Shown here: positions 5,032 to 12,150 of the stretch, one piece after another
Layout: the number at the start of each line of letters is the position of its first letter
How positions within the stretch are numbered: position 1 is the stretch's first letter
NCBI GenBank assembly: GCA_945889655.1
Contig: CAMDCH010000055.1
Span: forward strand, 1 to 12,150
From: SHZT01 sp945889655
GTDB taxonomy: Bacteria; Gemmatimonadota; Gemmatimonadetes; Gemmatimonadales; GWC2-71-9
Direction: 5' to 3'
Length of the DNA: 12,150 nt
Translations under genes and position numbers: made by a program
The notes under the pieces: generated by a model
Databases searched by the model: none
Told to the model about the DNA's origin: nothing
The model's input: the letters and a program-made list of their open reading frames with translations, nothing else

Positions 5032-5915
5032 CGACCGTATCCCATCTGTTCCAGGGTGGGCTGGAGCAACCGTTCGAGTGTCGCGGCCTGCGTGGCATCG
5101 AACGCCGTGCGCCACCGCCCTATGGACGCCTGGTGTACGGCGCTCTGCACGCCCTGCATGTACGGCGTCCGTTCGACATCACCCAGCTTGAGTCCCATCT
5201 CGTGATGGCGCAGCATGCGCTCATCGAATGGAAGACCGAGAAAGTCCGACACCCGCCGCAATTCCTGCTCGGGCTGCCGGGCCACGTCCTCGTACCGTAC
5301 CTCGAGAAAAAGGTTCGGATGGCGGTCGCGGAAGTCGTGCGCGGTGCGCACGGCCCGCACCCAGACCATCGCGGCCCGCGAGATATCGTCACCGAACGCG
5401 TCCGCAAACGACGCGGCCACGTCCCGCCCGTCACGCAGCATGTAGATGACCCGGAGATCCGGGAACGCCGAGTGGAGGTCGTCCAATGCGAGCACGGAGA
5501 GCGGGCTCTTGTCACCCCACCTCAGCGCGCCGGCCTTGTGATGCCGCAGGTGGGCGCGGTACACGGCATCAATGAGTGCGGCAAAGTTGCGCCCCGCCGC
5601 CGGCAGCTCGGTCAGCTCCTCGAAGACGGGGCCCGCCGGCAATTCAAAACTTTCCCAGGACTGGTGCAAGGCGAGCCGGCCGAAGACGATCCGTACGACC
5701 GCCGACCAGGGCAGCCGCGAATACCGGCGGAAGTCGTGAAGCATCGCGCGAAGAACCGGGTTGCCCGGCGGGATGTGCACAGCGCGATGCGTTTCCAGCA
5801 TCGCGCGCATGAGCGTCGTGCCGCACCGACCGGAGCCGACGATGAAAAACGGCGCATGGCGCTCGTCACCGTGGAGGGGCCGGCCGAGCAGCAGGGGACG
5901 GAGGTGGCGGATCAT
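5028..5915 (-). CDS. Sulfotransferase family protein (PAPS-dependent)
   Basis: A 295-residue enzyme that would move a sulfuryl group from PAPS to a hydroxyl or amine of its acceptor. The 5'-phosphosulfate loop is FFIVGSGRCGTTLMRAML at 23-40, and the 3'-phosphate site is VIYMLRDGRDVAASFADAF at 156-174. WGDKSP at 133-138 and the downstream FLEVRYEDVARQPEQELR and FLGLPFDE are typical of bacterial members of the Sulfotransfer_1/Sulfotransfer_3 type. The start, ATG 5913-5915, overlaps the stop of the glycosyltransferase as ATGA; the open frame extends far upstream but only as a shadow of that gene. Because it sits between a glycosyltransferase and a secreted hydrolase, its acceptor is probably a sugar or glycosylated product; this is inference. 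Confidence 0.93.
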   Translation of the reverse strand: MIRHLRPLLLGRPLHGDERHAPFFIVGSGRCGTTLMRAMLETHRAVHIPPGNPVLRAMLHDFRRYSRLPWSAVVRIVFGRLALHQSWESFELPAGPVFEELTELPAAGRNFAALIDAVYRAHLRHHKAGALRWGDKSPLSVLALDDLHSAFPDLRVIYMLRDGRDVAASFADAFGDDISRAAMVWVRAVRTAHDFRDRHPNLFLEVRYEDVARQPEQELRRVSDFLGLPFDERMLRHHEMGLKLGDVERTPYMQGVQSAVHQASIGRWRTAFDATQAATLERLLQPTLEQMGYGR

Positions 5916-6799
5916 CGCAGTGCCGTCCGGAGCCACGCGGCCCACCACCGCGGATGCCATCCCGCATGCGGAAAGGCGGCGCGCAGCGCTTCGCGCGCCT
6001 CGGCGTGCTGGCCGGCGCCGGAGAGACGCGATGCGATTGCGATGTTCACCCGGGCGCGCGCGCTGCGGCACAGCCGCCGGATCTTCGGCGAACGGTTCCG
6101 CGCGAGCACCCCGTCGTAGATCAGGTTCATGTACGACTGCACGTTGAGCTGGCTGGTTTTCCGGTCTGCGGGGTGGATGCGCTTGTGGACCAGCGTGCGC
6201 TCGACCACGGCCACCGGGCTCGCTTCCGCAAGCCGGATCCAGAGGTCCGAGTCCTGGCACCGAAGCAGCACCGGGTTGAACGCGCCGAGGGACTCGAAGA
6301 ACGACCGTTGCACCAATACCGCGGAGGTGGCGATGAGTGCCTGCGATTCCAGAACCTCTTCGAGTATCCACCCGCGGTACGGGACGAACGGCCGGATGTC
6401 GGGACGGGTCAGCTCCGCGCCCCGTTCGTCCACGCAGATCCGGCCGACGTAGCTCCACCGGCATTCCGGGTTCGCGGCCAGGTCCTTCACCTGCTCGACC
6501 AGTTTTTCCGGCAGCCAGAGGTCGTCCGAGTCGAGAAACGCGACATGCGAACCCTTTGCATGCTGCACGCCGATGTTCCGGAGCGCGGCCGCGTTTCCCT
6601 GCCGGGCCAGCCACACGGGCCGTACGCGCGCGTCGGCGAGGCCCTCGAGAAAGGCGCGGGTGCCGTCCGTGGACCCGTCGTCCACGACCACCAGTTCCCA
6701 GTTGTCGTAGGTCTGCGCAGCCACCGAGGCCACTGCTTCGCGCAGAAACCGCTCGCGGTTGTGAGTTGGGATGACTACGGAGACGAGGGGCGAAGTCAT
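5912..6799 (-). CDS. Family 2 glycosyltransferase
   Basis: A 295-residue GT-A fold enzyme, likely an inverting transferase using a nucleotide sugar. Seen: VSVVIPTHNRERFLREAVAS at 6-25, ELVVVDDGSTDGT at 35-47, the metal-binding DSDD at 90-93 (VAFLDSDDLWLPEKL) and the acceptor-side CQDSDLWIRLAE at 181-192 in the place of the usual ED-D motif. After about residue 235 comes a basic, Arg- and Ala-rich helical tail ending in HPRWWAAWLRTALR, which could lie on the membrane or contact a partner. There is no transmembrane segment. The start, ATG 6797-6799, overlaps the preceding gene's stop as ATGA. Sugar donor and acceptor cannot be read from the sequence. Confidence 0.95.
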   Translation of the reverse strand: MTSPLVSVVIPTHNRERFLREAVASVAAQTYDNWELVVVDDGSTDGTRAFLEGLADARVRPVWLARQGNAAALRNIGVQHAKGSHVAFLDSDDLWLPEKLVEQVKDLAANPECRWSYVGRICVDERGAELTRPDIRPFVPYRGWILEEVLESQALIATSAVLVQRSFFESLGAFNPVLLRCQDSDLWIRLAEASPVAVVERTLVHKRIHPADRKTSQLNVQSYMNLIYDGVLARNRSPKIRRLCRSARARVNIAIASRLSGAGQHAEAREALRAAFPHAGWHPRWWAAWLRTALR

Positions 6800-7725
6800 G
6801 GCTGGACCGGGGTCACGCCGTGCCGGCGGAGATAGCGGTACCAGGGACCCGAGATGGTGGTCATCTGGAGACCGTCGCGTTTCCGGTTCTCTCCCACGAC
6901 CTCGGTTACGAAGAGCGTGTGCGAACCCGCCGGGTAGGTCGCGCGTACCGTCACATCGCGGACCCGCAGTGCGGCCGCCGGGACGCGAAAACCATGGAGC
7001 GGTGAGTGGTCGAGGGTGAAGGGCAGCGACGTCCAGTCGATCGGCACGCGCTTGCCTTCGCCGCCGAGCCAGCCGACCTGCGCGGATGATTCCACGGGCA
7101 TGTCTGCGAGGGACATCCGGCCGGCGGCGCGCATGAGATCAATCGAACGACTCGTGCTCTTGAGCGCCATGAGAAAGAGATCGCCGGTCACCGGGCCGAT
7201 GAGATCCATCGGAAAGAGTGTTCCTGCGCCCTCGTGCTCGACGCTGACCAGCACCGCCGGGCGCGGACAGATGTAGAGCACTTCGAATGCGAGGCGGGCA
7301 GCCCGGTCCATCTGGAAGTCGGGCTGGTGACCCAGGCCTGACCAACCATGATATAAGGAATAGACCAGCGAGGCAGGGAATGACATGCAGTGATTGAGGT
7401 GCCGCTCCACGCGGTAAAACTGCAGCCGGCTGTTCCCCTGCAAGAAGTCACCGTCGGGCTGAAGGCTGATCTCGCCCAGCAGCTGGCTGCCGCCCGCCGG
7501 GGTAAACCGCAGCGTTCCGGGGCTCGGTCTCCGCGCGCCGCTCCCAATGGCAATGCGCAGAGGCTGGAGGGAGATGATCACATGGTTGCGAGTAACGTCC
7601 AGCGATCCCTCGGCGTCATCCAGCATCACCCGGATTGAACGTTGCGGGTCGCGATCACCCACAATCACGAAACGCGGAACCCGTCCCGCGAGCAGGGCGA
7701 CCCGGCTGCGCAGCCGCTCTCTCAT
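6796..7725 (-). CDS. Flavin reductase-like (FMN-binding split-barrel) protein with a long N-terminal region
   Basis: A 309-residue protein. Residues about 145-220 match the flavin reductase-like domain style: RPAVLVSVEHEGAGTLFPMDLIGPV at 155-179, then LFLMALKSTSRSIDLMRAAGRMSLADMP and a C-terminal ATYPAGSHTLFVTEVV. Enzymes of this fold bind FMN and reduce flavin or act as oxygenase partners; some are flavin-dependent oxidoreductases in their own right. The first 110 residues (a basic MRERLRSRVALLAGRVPRF opening, then a beta-rich stretch with LGEISLQPDGDF and QFYRVERHLNHC) are not something I recognise. The start, ATG 7723-7725, overlaps the methyltransferase stop (ATGA). No oxygenase partner is in the operon, so the role in tailoring is open. 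Confidence 0.75.
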   Translation of the reverse strand: MRERLRSRVALLAGRVPRFVIVGDRDPQRSIRVMLDDAEGSLDVTRNHVIISLQPLRIAIGSGARRPSPGTLRFTPAGGSQLLGEISLQPDGDFLQGNSRLQFYRVERHLNHCMSFPASLVYSLYHGWSGLGHQPDFQMDRAARLAFEVLYICPRPAVLVSVEHEGAGTLFPMDLIGPVTGDLFLMALKSTSRSIDLMRAAGRMSLADMPVESSAQVGWLGGEGKRVPIDWTSLPFTLDHSPLHGFRVPAAALRVRDVTVRATYPAGSHTLFVTEVVGENRKRDGLQMTTISGPWYRYLRRHGVTPVQP

Positions 7726-8390
7726 GTCCGTTCGAAGACCAGGAAGCGCCAGAGGCCGAGCCGATGGCGCAGCGATGGCCCTGCCAGCAGACGGAAGTGC
7801 GGCCGCGCTGCCTCCATGATGGAGGAGTGAAAGTGCCTGGAAGTTTCGAGGCTTTCTCCATGGGTGACGATGGCGCGTGGCGAACCGGACCGTCGCAGCG
7901 CAGTCCACCACCATCGCTGGAGCCTGTCGCGCCAGTAGAAGGGATTGAGGGTGCTCACGACCAGGCGGCGCCCGGCGCCGAGGAGCGGCGCCATCGCGCC
8001 AAAGAACTTCCCGGGGCTGGAGAAGGCGTTGAGGACGCCGTAGTTCGACACGATGGCGTCAGGGCGTGGTTGTTCCGACATGAGCGAGGGGAAGCTCGAG
8101 AAAGGCGCCGCCAGCGGAACGACCGTGCCCCGTTCGATCTCGGCGGCGCAGCGCCGTCGGAGCTGGTCGATCATTCCCGACGAGATGTCGTACGCGATCA
8201 CCCGGAAACCACGGCCCGCGAACCAGGCGGCATCGATCCCGGTGCCGCACCCCATGTCCAGCAGCATGGAGCCCGTGGGTACGCTGCGTTCGACCAAGTG
8301 CTGGAACCGGCGCCGGATTGCGCGTTCCCGCGGGTCCTTGTCAAGGAGGGCGTCATATCTCGGCGCCAGGGCGTCGTAGAAGGTGTTCAT
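7722..8390 (-). CDS. Class I SAM-dependent methyltransferase
   Basis: A 222-residue Rossmann-fold methyltransferase, first gene of the operon. Seen: FYDALAPRYDALLDKDP at 4-20, the SAM-binding motif I LLDMGCGTGID at 43-53, the post-I acid YDIS at 67-70, PDAIVSNYGVLNAF at 110-123 for the motif IV region and RRLVVSTLNPFYWRDR at 141-156. The start used here is ATG 8388-8390 (MNTFYD), which fits family starts. An upstream in-frame ATG at 8418-8420 (MPRRNLDYGR) has a better placed ribosome binding site (GGAGG, six bases before it), but it would overlap the start codon of the divergent FkbM gene. A type 11-like C- or O-methyltransferase acting on the product of this cluster is likely; the substrate is unknown. 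Confidence 0.9.
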   Translation of the reverse strand: MNTFYDALAPRYDALLDKDPRERAIRRRFQHLVERSVPTGSMLLDMGCGTGIDAAWFAGRGFRVIAYDISSGMIDQLRRRCAAEIERGTVVPLAAPFSSFPSLMSEQPRPDAIVSNYGVLNAFSSPGKFFGAMAPLLGAGRRLVVSTLNPFYWRDRLQRWWWTALRRSGSPRAIVTHGESLETSRHFHSSIMEAARPHFRLLAGPSLRHRLGLWRFLVFERT

Positions 8391-8418
8391 CCTTCCATAA
8401 TCTAGATTCCGCCTCGGC
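8391..8418. promoter_or_regulatory. Very short divergent promoter region between the two methyltransferase genes
   Basis: Only 28 bases separate the assigned divergent starts, and they hold the one AT-rich patch nearby, CATAATCTAGATT (8395-8407). It can be read as a -10 element on either strand (CATAAT rightward, TAGATT leftward). No -35 elements are obvious. If promoters are here, the transcripts have very short leaders or none. Confidence 0.3.
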
Positions 8419-9249
8419 ATGGCCAACCTCCGCACCCTGTTCCGGCCTTCGGCGTACGTCGCGTTCGCCCGGGATCGCGCCCACCGCTGGCGTGACATGT
8501 TGCGGCTCGCGCGGAACTGGCCCCTCTGGATCGCGCGGGACCTCCTGCGACCGGTCGCGGCCATCGCGGTGACGGTCCGCACCCGTGCCGGCGCCGGGTA
8601 CCAGCTCGCGGATGATCCGATCGACGACCGGGTCCTGCTGCATGTAGCCGGGCCGGAAGGCCGCAGCCTCTACTTCCCCAAGGGGGTTGCCCCGGGTGAA
8701 GGCGACCTCATTCTCGACATCGGCGCGCACGCGGGGATCTACGCGGTCGAGGCACTCCGCCGGTATCCGCGGAGCCACCTCATCGCGGTCGAGCCGAACC
8801 CGATCTCGTGCGCCCGCATGCGGGTCAACCTGGGGCTCAATGCGCTCGACGCGAGGGTGCAGGTGGTGCAGGCTGCCATCGGGCCGCGTGACGGGACCGG
8901 CTGGCTCACGCCCGAAGCCGGGGGTTCATGGGGCGACCGCGGCCGCTCCGAGCCGCTGCGGGAGGATCCAGGCCTCAGGGAGATACCCCTGCGCACGATG
9001 CAACGCGTCCTCGCCGGCGAGCGGCCGGCGCTCATCAAGTGCAACGCCGAAGGCGCGGAGTTCGAGGTGTTCCCGCAGCTCTTCGCCGCGGGGGTGCGTC
9101 CGCGGTTCGTGATCCTGATGGTCCACGGGCGCGAGGGATCGAGCCGCGACCTGCTCGACCTGTTCCGGAAGACGGGATACGACGTGCAGGATGCCGATGC
9201 GCCGCCGCATGGGCGGCGCTTCCACTGCCGCCTGGGGCCTACTTCGTAG
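8419..9249 (+). CDS. FkbM family SAM-dependent methyltransferase
   Basis: A 276-residue methyltransferase of the FkbM type, a family that O-methylates sugars and polyketides. Seen: motif I DLILDIGAHAGIYAVEALRR at 96-115, the acid AVEPNP at 123-128, RVNLGLNALDARVQVVQAAIG at 135-155, and the FkbM-specific PALIKCNAEGAEFEVFPQL at 203-221, where relatives usually have KxDVEGAE; here C208 and N209 replace the typical residues. The first 45 residues are basic and helical. The start ATG at 8419 shares bases with a possible divergent methyltransferase start (CATG) and has no clear ribosome binding site; ATG 8497 is an alternative. It is divergent from the tailoring operon and probably functionally linked to it. 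The 3' end overlaps phoU on the other strand by 11 bases. Confidence 0.93.
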   Translation: MANLRTLFRPSAYVAFARDRAHRWRDMLRLARNWPLWIARDLLRPVAAIAVTVRTRAGAGYQLADDPIDDRVLLHVAGPEGRSLYFPKGVAPGEGDLILDIGAHAGIYAVEALRRYPRSHLIAVEPNPISCARMRVNLGLNALDARVQVVQAAIGPRDGTGWLTPEAGGSWGDRGRSEPLREDPGLREIPLRTMQRVLAGERPALIKCNAEGAEFEVFPQLFAAGVRPRFVILMVHGREGSSRDLLDLFRKTGYDVQDADAPPHGRRFHCRLGPTS

Positions 9250-9928
9250 CCTTCAGCTTGTCCTCGAGGTGATGCTTGATCGATTTCCCTTCGACCAGGA
9301 ACACCACGTCCTCGGCGATGTTGGTCGCAAGGTCCGCCACCCGCTCGAGATTCCGGCTCACCAGGAACAGCTCGATCGCCGCGCCGATGGTGTGCGGGTC
9401 CTCGGCCATGTGAGTGAGCAGGATCCGGAACATCGAGTCGTTGAGCGCGTCCACCTGGTCGTCGCGGGCGCAGACGGCGCGGCCGGTCGGCGCGTCGCCG
9501 CGGATGAACGCGCTCAGCGCGTCCCCCAGCATCTCGCGGGCGATCCGGGCCATCTCCACCAGCTCGGGCACCGGCGTGATCATGCGGTGCGCCAGCAGTC
9601 GCTCGGAGCACTGGGCGATGTTCACCGCGTGGTCACCGACCCGTTCGAGGTCGTTGGCGATCTTGAGCGCCGACAGGATCAGGCGGAGATCGCGCGCGAC
9701 CGGCTGGTGCAGGGCCAGGAGGTTGGTGACGAGTCCCTCGATCTCGATCTCGAGGTCGTCGATCTTGCGGTCGTCGCCGATGACCTCGCTTCCCGCGGCG
9801 GCGTCACGGTCGAGCAGTGCCTGGACCGCCCGGTGCAGGCTCTCTTCGGCAAGGGAGGACATGTCGAGCAGGCGGTCCTTGAGACGCGCCAGCTCGTCGT
9901 GAAAATGGCGATGTGGCTCGGCGTTCAT
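9239..9928 (-). CDS. phoU: Phosphate signalling complex protein PhoU
   Basis: A 229-residue all-helical protein that connects the Pst phosphate transporter with the PhoR/PhoB sensor system and lowers Pho regulon activity when phosphate is plentiful. The two repeats of the PhoU fold are visible, each with its metal-binding style motif: DLERVGDHAVNIA at 93-105 and NLERVADLATNIAEDVVFL at 193-211. Length and the FHDELARLKDRLLDMSSLAE opening are standard for the family. The start, ATG 9926-9928, overlaps the stop of the second pstB as ATGA. It ends the operon; its last 11 bases lie inside the convergent FkbM gene, so there is no free space for a terminator between them. Confidence 0.97.
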   Translation of the reverse strand: MNAEPHRHFHDELARLKDRLLDMSSLAEESLHRAVQALLDRDAAAGSEVIGDDRKIDDLEIEIEGLVTNLLALHQPVARDLRLILSALKIANDLERVGDHAVNIAQCSERLLAHRMITPVPELVEMARIAREMLGDALSAFIRGDAPTGRAVCARDDQVDALNDSMFRILLTHMAEDPHTIGAAIELFLVSRNLERVADLATNIAEDVVFLVEGKSIKHHLEDKLKATK

Positions 9929-10728
9929 CCAAATCTCCCGGTGAGATACGCTTCCGTTCGTTCATCCTTCGGGCGCGTGAACAGCCGCTCGGTGCGGCCG
10001 TACTCCACCAGCTCACCGAGGTAAAGAAAGGCGGTATTGTCCGCCACGCGCGAGGCCTGCTGGAGGTTGTGCGTGACGATGACGATGGTCAGCTCCTCCT
10101 TCAGCTCCACCAGCAGCTCTTCCACTTTCTGTGTAGCGATAGGATCCAGCGCGGAACATGGCTCGTCCAGCAGCAGCACACCCGGCTCGTTGGCGAGCGC
10201 GCGCGCAATGCAGAGCCGCTGCTGCTGCCCGCCAGAGAGGGCAGTCCCCGGCTCGTCCAGCCGTTCCTTGACCTCGTCCCAGAGGGCCGCGCGCCGGAGT
10301 GCCGCCTCGACCCGGTCGGCCACCTCGCTCTCCGCGCAAAGGTGGTTGAGCCTCGGCCCGTACGCCACGTTGTCGAAGATCGACTTGGGGAACGGGTTCG
10401 GTCGCTGGAAGACCATGCCCACCTGGCGCCGGAGATCCACCACGTCGGTCCCGGGCGCGTATACCGACTTGTCGAAGACGAGAATGTCGCCGTCGTGTCG
10501 AACCTCGGGAATCAGCTGGTTCATCCGGTTCACGGACCGCAACAGCGTGCTCTTGCCGCACCCCGACGGACCGATCAGCGCGGTCACTTCGCGTGCCGGC
10601 ACGGCCATCGACACGGAGTGGAGCGCCTGGTTCGTCCCGTACCAGAAGTTGAACGCCTTGACCGAAACCGCGGGCGGTTCTCCGCCGAAGGCGATGGCGC
10701 CCGAGTCGCGCGCGGCCGGGGCGGTCAT
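9925..10728 (-). CDS. pstB: Phosphate ABC transporter ATP-binding protein PstB, second copy
   Basis: A 267-residue ABC ATPase that powers phosphate import. All motifs are intact: Walker A GPSGCGKST at 53-61, Q-loop in VFQRPNPFPKSIFDNVAYG, signature LSGGQQQR at 164-171, Walker B VLLLDEP at 184-190, D-loop SALDP at 192-196, and switch H220 in VTHNLQQA. LDEPCSALDPIAT is the canonical PstB wording, so this copy looks like the standard one. A 20-residue N-terminal extension precedes the domain. The start, ATG 10726-10728, overlaps the first pstB stop as ATGA, and the open frame beyond it is only a shadow of that gene. Confidence 0.96.
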   Translation of the reverse strand: MTAPAARDSGAIAFGGEPPAVSVKAFNFWYGTNQALHSVSMAVPAREVTALIGPSGCGKSTLLRSVNRMNQLIPEVRHDGDILVFDKSVYAPGTDVVDLRRQVGMVFQRPNPFPKSIFDNVAYGPRLNHLCAESEVADRVEAALRRAALWDEVKERLDEPGTALSGGQQQRLCIARALANEPGVLLLDEPCSALDPIATQKVEELLVELKEELTIVIVTHNLQQASRVADNTAFLYLGELVEYGRTERLFTRPKDERTEAYLTGRFG

Positions 10729-11495
10729 CCGAACCTGCCGGTGACGTAGGCCTCGGTGCGCGAATCCCGCGGGTTGGTGAAGATCTCCCGCGTCAGGTTG
10801 TGCTCGATCAGCTCGCCCAGATAAAAGAAGGCCGTGTGCTCGGAAACGCGGGCTGCCTGCTGAAGGTTGTGGGTCACCATCACCACCGTAAACTCGCGCT
10901 TGAGGTCCTGCACCAGCTCCTCGATCCGGACCGTGCCCGCAGGATCCAGCGAGGCGGTTGGCTCGTCGAGGAGCAGCACGCCGGGCTCGGGCGCGATGGC
11001 CCGCGCGATGCAGAGCCGCTGCTGCTGGCCCCCCGAGAGGCTCATCGCGCTGGTGTGCAGGCGATCCTTCACCTCTTCCCACAGCGCGCCGCTCTTCAGG
11101 GCGCGCTCGACCAGCGCGTCGGTTTCGCCGCGGCTGTGCTTTCCATTGACCCGGAGGCCCGCGGCTACGTTGCTGTAGATCGACATCGTGGGGAATGGCG
11201 TGGGCCGCTGGAACACCATCCCCACCCGGCGCCGCAGCGCCGTGGGATTCACCGCGTCCCCGTAGATGTCCTGGCCGTCCAGCAGCACCTTGCCGGTGAT
11301 CGAGGCCCCGTCCGAGAGCTCGTGCATCCGGTTCAGGCACCGGAGGTAGGTGCTCTTCCCGCAGCCCGACGGGCCGATGATGGCCGTGACGGTGTTGACC
11401 GGGAATCCCAGCGTGACGTGGCGGACGGCGGTCGTGCCGTTGAAGTGCGCCGAGAGAAACTCGGTGCGGAGCCGGACGGTGGGTTCAGCGACCAT
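10725..11495 (-). CDS. pstB: Phosphate ABC transporter ATP-binding protein PstB, first copy (divergent paralogue)
   Basis: A 256-residue ABC ATPase of the PstB type. Walker A GPSGCGKST at 41-49, Q-loop in VFQRPTPFPTMSIYSNVAAG, signature LSGGQQQR at 153-160, Walker B VLLLDEP at 173-179 and switch H209 in VTHNLQQAARV are all complete. It differs from the next gene in several family positions: ASLDPAGT instead of SALDPIAT, and NVAAGLRVNGKHSRGETDALVERAL in the helical domain. Both copies end in TEAY-TGRFG. The start, ATG 11493-11495, lies 11 bases inside the end of pstA. With pstA upstream and phoU downstream, it probably works in the same transporter, either alone or paired with the second copy. 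Confidence 0.95.
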   Translation of the reverse strand: MVAEPTVRLRTEFLSAHFNGTTAVRHVTLGFPVNTVTAIIGPSGCGKSTYLRCLNRMHELSDGASITGKVLLDGQDIYGDAVNPTALRRRVGMVFQRPTPFPTMSIYSNVAAGLRVNGKHSRGETDALVERALKSGALWEEVKDRLHTSAMSLSGGQQQRLCIARAIAPEPGVLLLDEPTASLDPAGTVRIEELVQDLKREFTVVMVTHNLQQAARVSEHTAFFYLGELIEHNLTREIFTNPRDSRTEAYVTGRFG

Positions 11496-12150
11496 GACTG
11501 AAGCGGGACCGCGTGGCGTACCGGGCCGCGAGGCTGAATACGAGCACCAGCCCCATCAGCACCAGCGCCGCGCCCCACGCGAGGCGGTGCCATTCCTGGA
11601 ACGGGCCGGTGGCGTAGACGTAGATCTGGAGCGACAGCGTCTGCATGGGTTGCAGGACGTCCATGCGGAAATTCAGGTTGCCAAGCGCGGTGAAGAGCAG
11701 CGGCGCGGTTTCGCCGGCCACGCGGGCGACCGCCACCAGCGCGCCGGTCATGATGCCCGGCCAGGCGGTGCGCACCACGATCGCGAGCGACGTGCGCCAG
11801 CGGGGATACCCGAGAGCGAGTGCGGCCTCCGTCAGCGAGTGCGGGACGAGGCGCACCATTTCCTCGGTCGTGCGCGTCACCATCGGAACCATGAGCAGGG
11901 CCAGCGCGACTCCACCGGCGAGCGCCGAGAAATGGCCCATCGGCTTCACGAGCCAGGTCCAGGCGAAGATGCCGACGACGATGGACGGCGTCCCGTTGAG
12001 GACGTCGGCGACGAACCGGACCAGCCAGGCAAAACGGGTGTTGCCGTACTCCGCGAGGTAGATCCCCGACCCGATCCCGATCGGCAGGCCCACGCCGCCG
12101 GCCAGGCCGACGATGATCAGGGTACCCATGATGGCGTTGGCCACGCCGCC
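11485..12150 (-). CDS. pstA: Phosphate ABC transporter permease PstA (5' end outside window)
   Basis: The last 221 residues of an integral membrane permease, open to the right edge. Seen: GGVANAIMGTLIIVGLAGGV, LPIGIGSGIYLAEYG, VADVLNGTPSIVVGIFAW, and the ATPase-coupling EAA loop around EAALALGYPRWRTSLAIVV followed by AVARVAGETAPLLFTALG. About five membrane segments remain, and PstA is normally around 280-300 residues, so some 60-80 residues plus the start are missing. The GTG within GGVAN is internal, because the frame continues to the edge with the family's usual GG-ANAI-GT context. pstC and pstS are expected further upstream, outside the window, together with any Pho box. Confidence 0.95.
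   Translation of the reverse strand, partial: GGVANAIMGTLIIVGLAGGVGLPIGIGSGIYLAEYGNTRFAWLVRFVADVLNGTPSIVVGIFAWTWLVKPMGHFSALAGGVALALLMVPMVTRTTEEMVRLVPHSLTEAALALGYPRWRTSLAIVVRTAWPGIMTGALVAVARVAGETAPLLFTALGNLNFRMDVLQPMQTLSLQIYVYATGPFQEWHRLAWGAALVLMGLVLVFSLAARYATRSRFSHGR

Noticed and set aside
5133..6119. 328-codon open frame on the plus strand
   Set aside because: Antisense to the sulfotransferase and glycosyltransferase, both with full motifs; no recognisable domain.
5916..6614. Long N-terminal extension of the sulfotransferase frame
   Set aside because: Arg/Gly/Pro-rich shadow of the glycosyltransferase; the ATGA overlap at 5912-5915 gives the natural start.
9191..10024. 277-codon open frame on the plus strand
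   Set aside because: Antisense to phoU; repetitive Val/Arg/Glu/His composition mirrors the phoU codons.
10729..11340. Extension of the second pstB frame into the first pstB
   Set aside because: Out-of-frame translation of the first pstB; the start with ATGA overlap at 10726-10728 restores normal PstB length.

Overview
This is a GC-rich bacterial window with very tight gene packing; most neighbouring genes on a strand overlap by an ATGA or similar junction. The gene styles (rhomboid beginning MFPYRDDNPT, DeoC with microcompartment vertex proteins, FkbM and sulfotransferase tailoring genes, a Pst operon with two pstB copies) fit a soil or sediment phylum such as Gemmatimonadota or a relative. 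That placement is inference: there is no rRNA or marker gene to prove it.

Left end (1-1591) is an accessory patch, visibly less GC-rich than the rest. It holds the end of an IS3-family insertion sequence, the remnant of a gene that the IS appears to have cut, and a two-gene minus-strand unit: a Panacea-domain (SocA/DUF4065) antitoxin followed by a small protein that looks like its toxin partner.

The second block (1592-3872, plus strand) is a coupled operon: a rhomboid intramembrane protease, two EutN/CcmL pentameric microcompartment vertex proteins, and a deoxyribose-phosphate aldolase with an N-terminal helix plus low-complexity linker that looks like an encapsulation peptide. No hexameric shell gene, aldehyde dehydrogenase or other core enzyme is in the window, so this is either one end of a sugar-phosphate microcompartment locus whose other part lies elsewhere, or a satellite locus. 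Short tandem repeats (a 7-mer and two inverted sets of an 8-mer) sit at the gene junctions here. One set encodes the linker of the aldolase, and the inverted sets bracket its ribosome binding site and start. A nested inverted-repeat element (3893-3994) follows the operon.

The third block (4018-8390, minus strand) is a five-gene translationally coupled operon read right to left: SAM methyltransferase, flavin-reductase-like protein, family 2 glycosyltransferase, sulfotransferase, and a secreted alpha/beta hydrolase whose nucleophile serine is replaced by alanine. A divergent FkbM-type methyltransferase (8419-9249) starts back-to-back with it. Together they look like a set for building and decorating a glycan or glycosylated small molecule.

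The right end (9239-12150, minus strand) is the distal part of a phosphate-uptake operon: pstA (cut by the window edge), two different pstB genes in tandem, and phoU, every junction overlapping. phoU ends convergently inside the 3' end of the FkbM gene.
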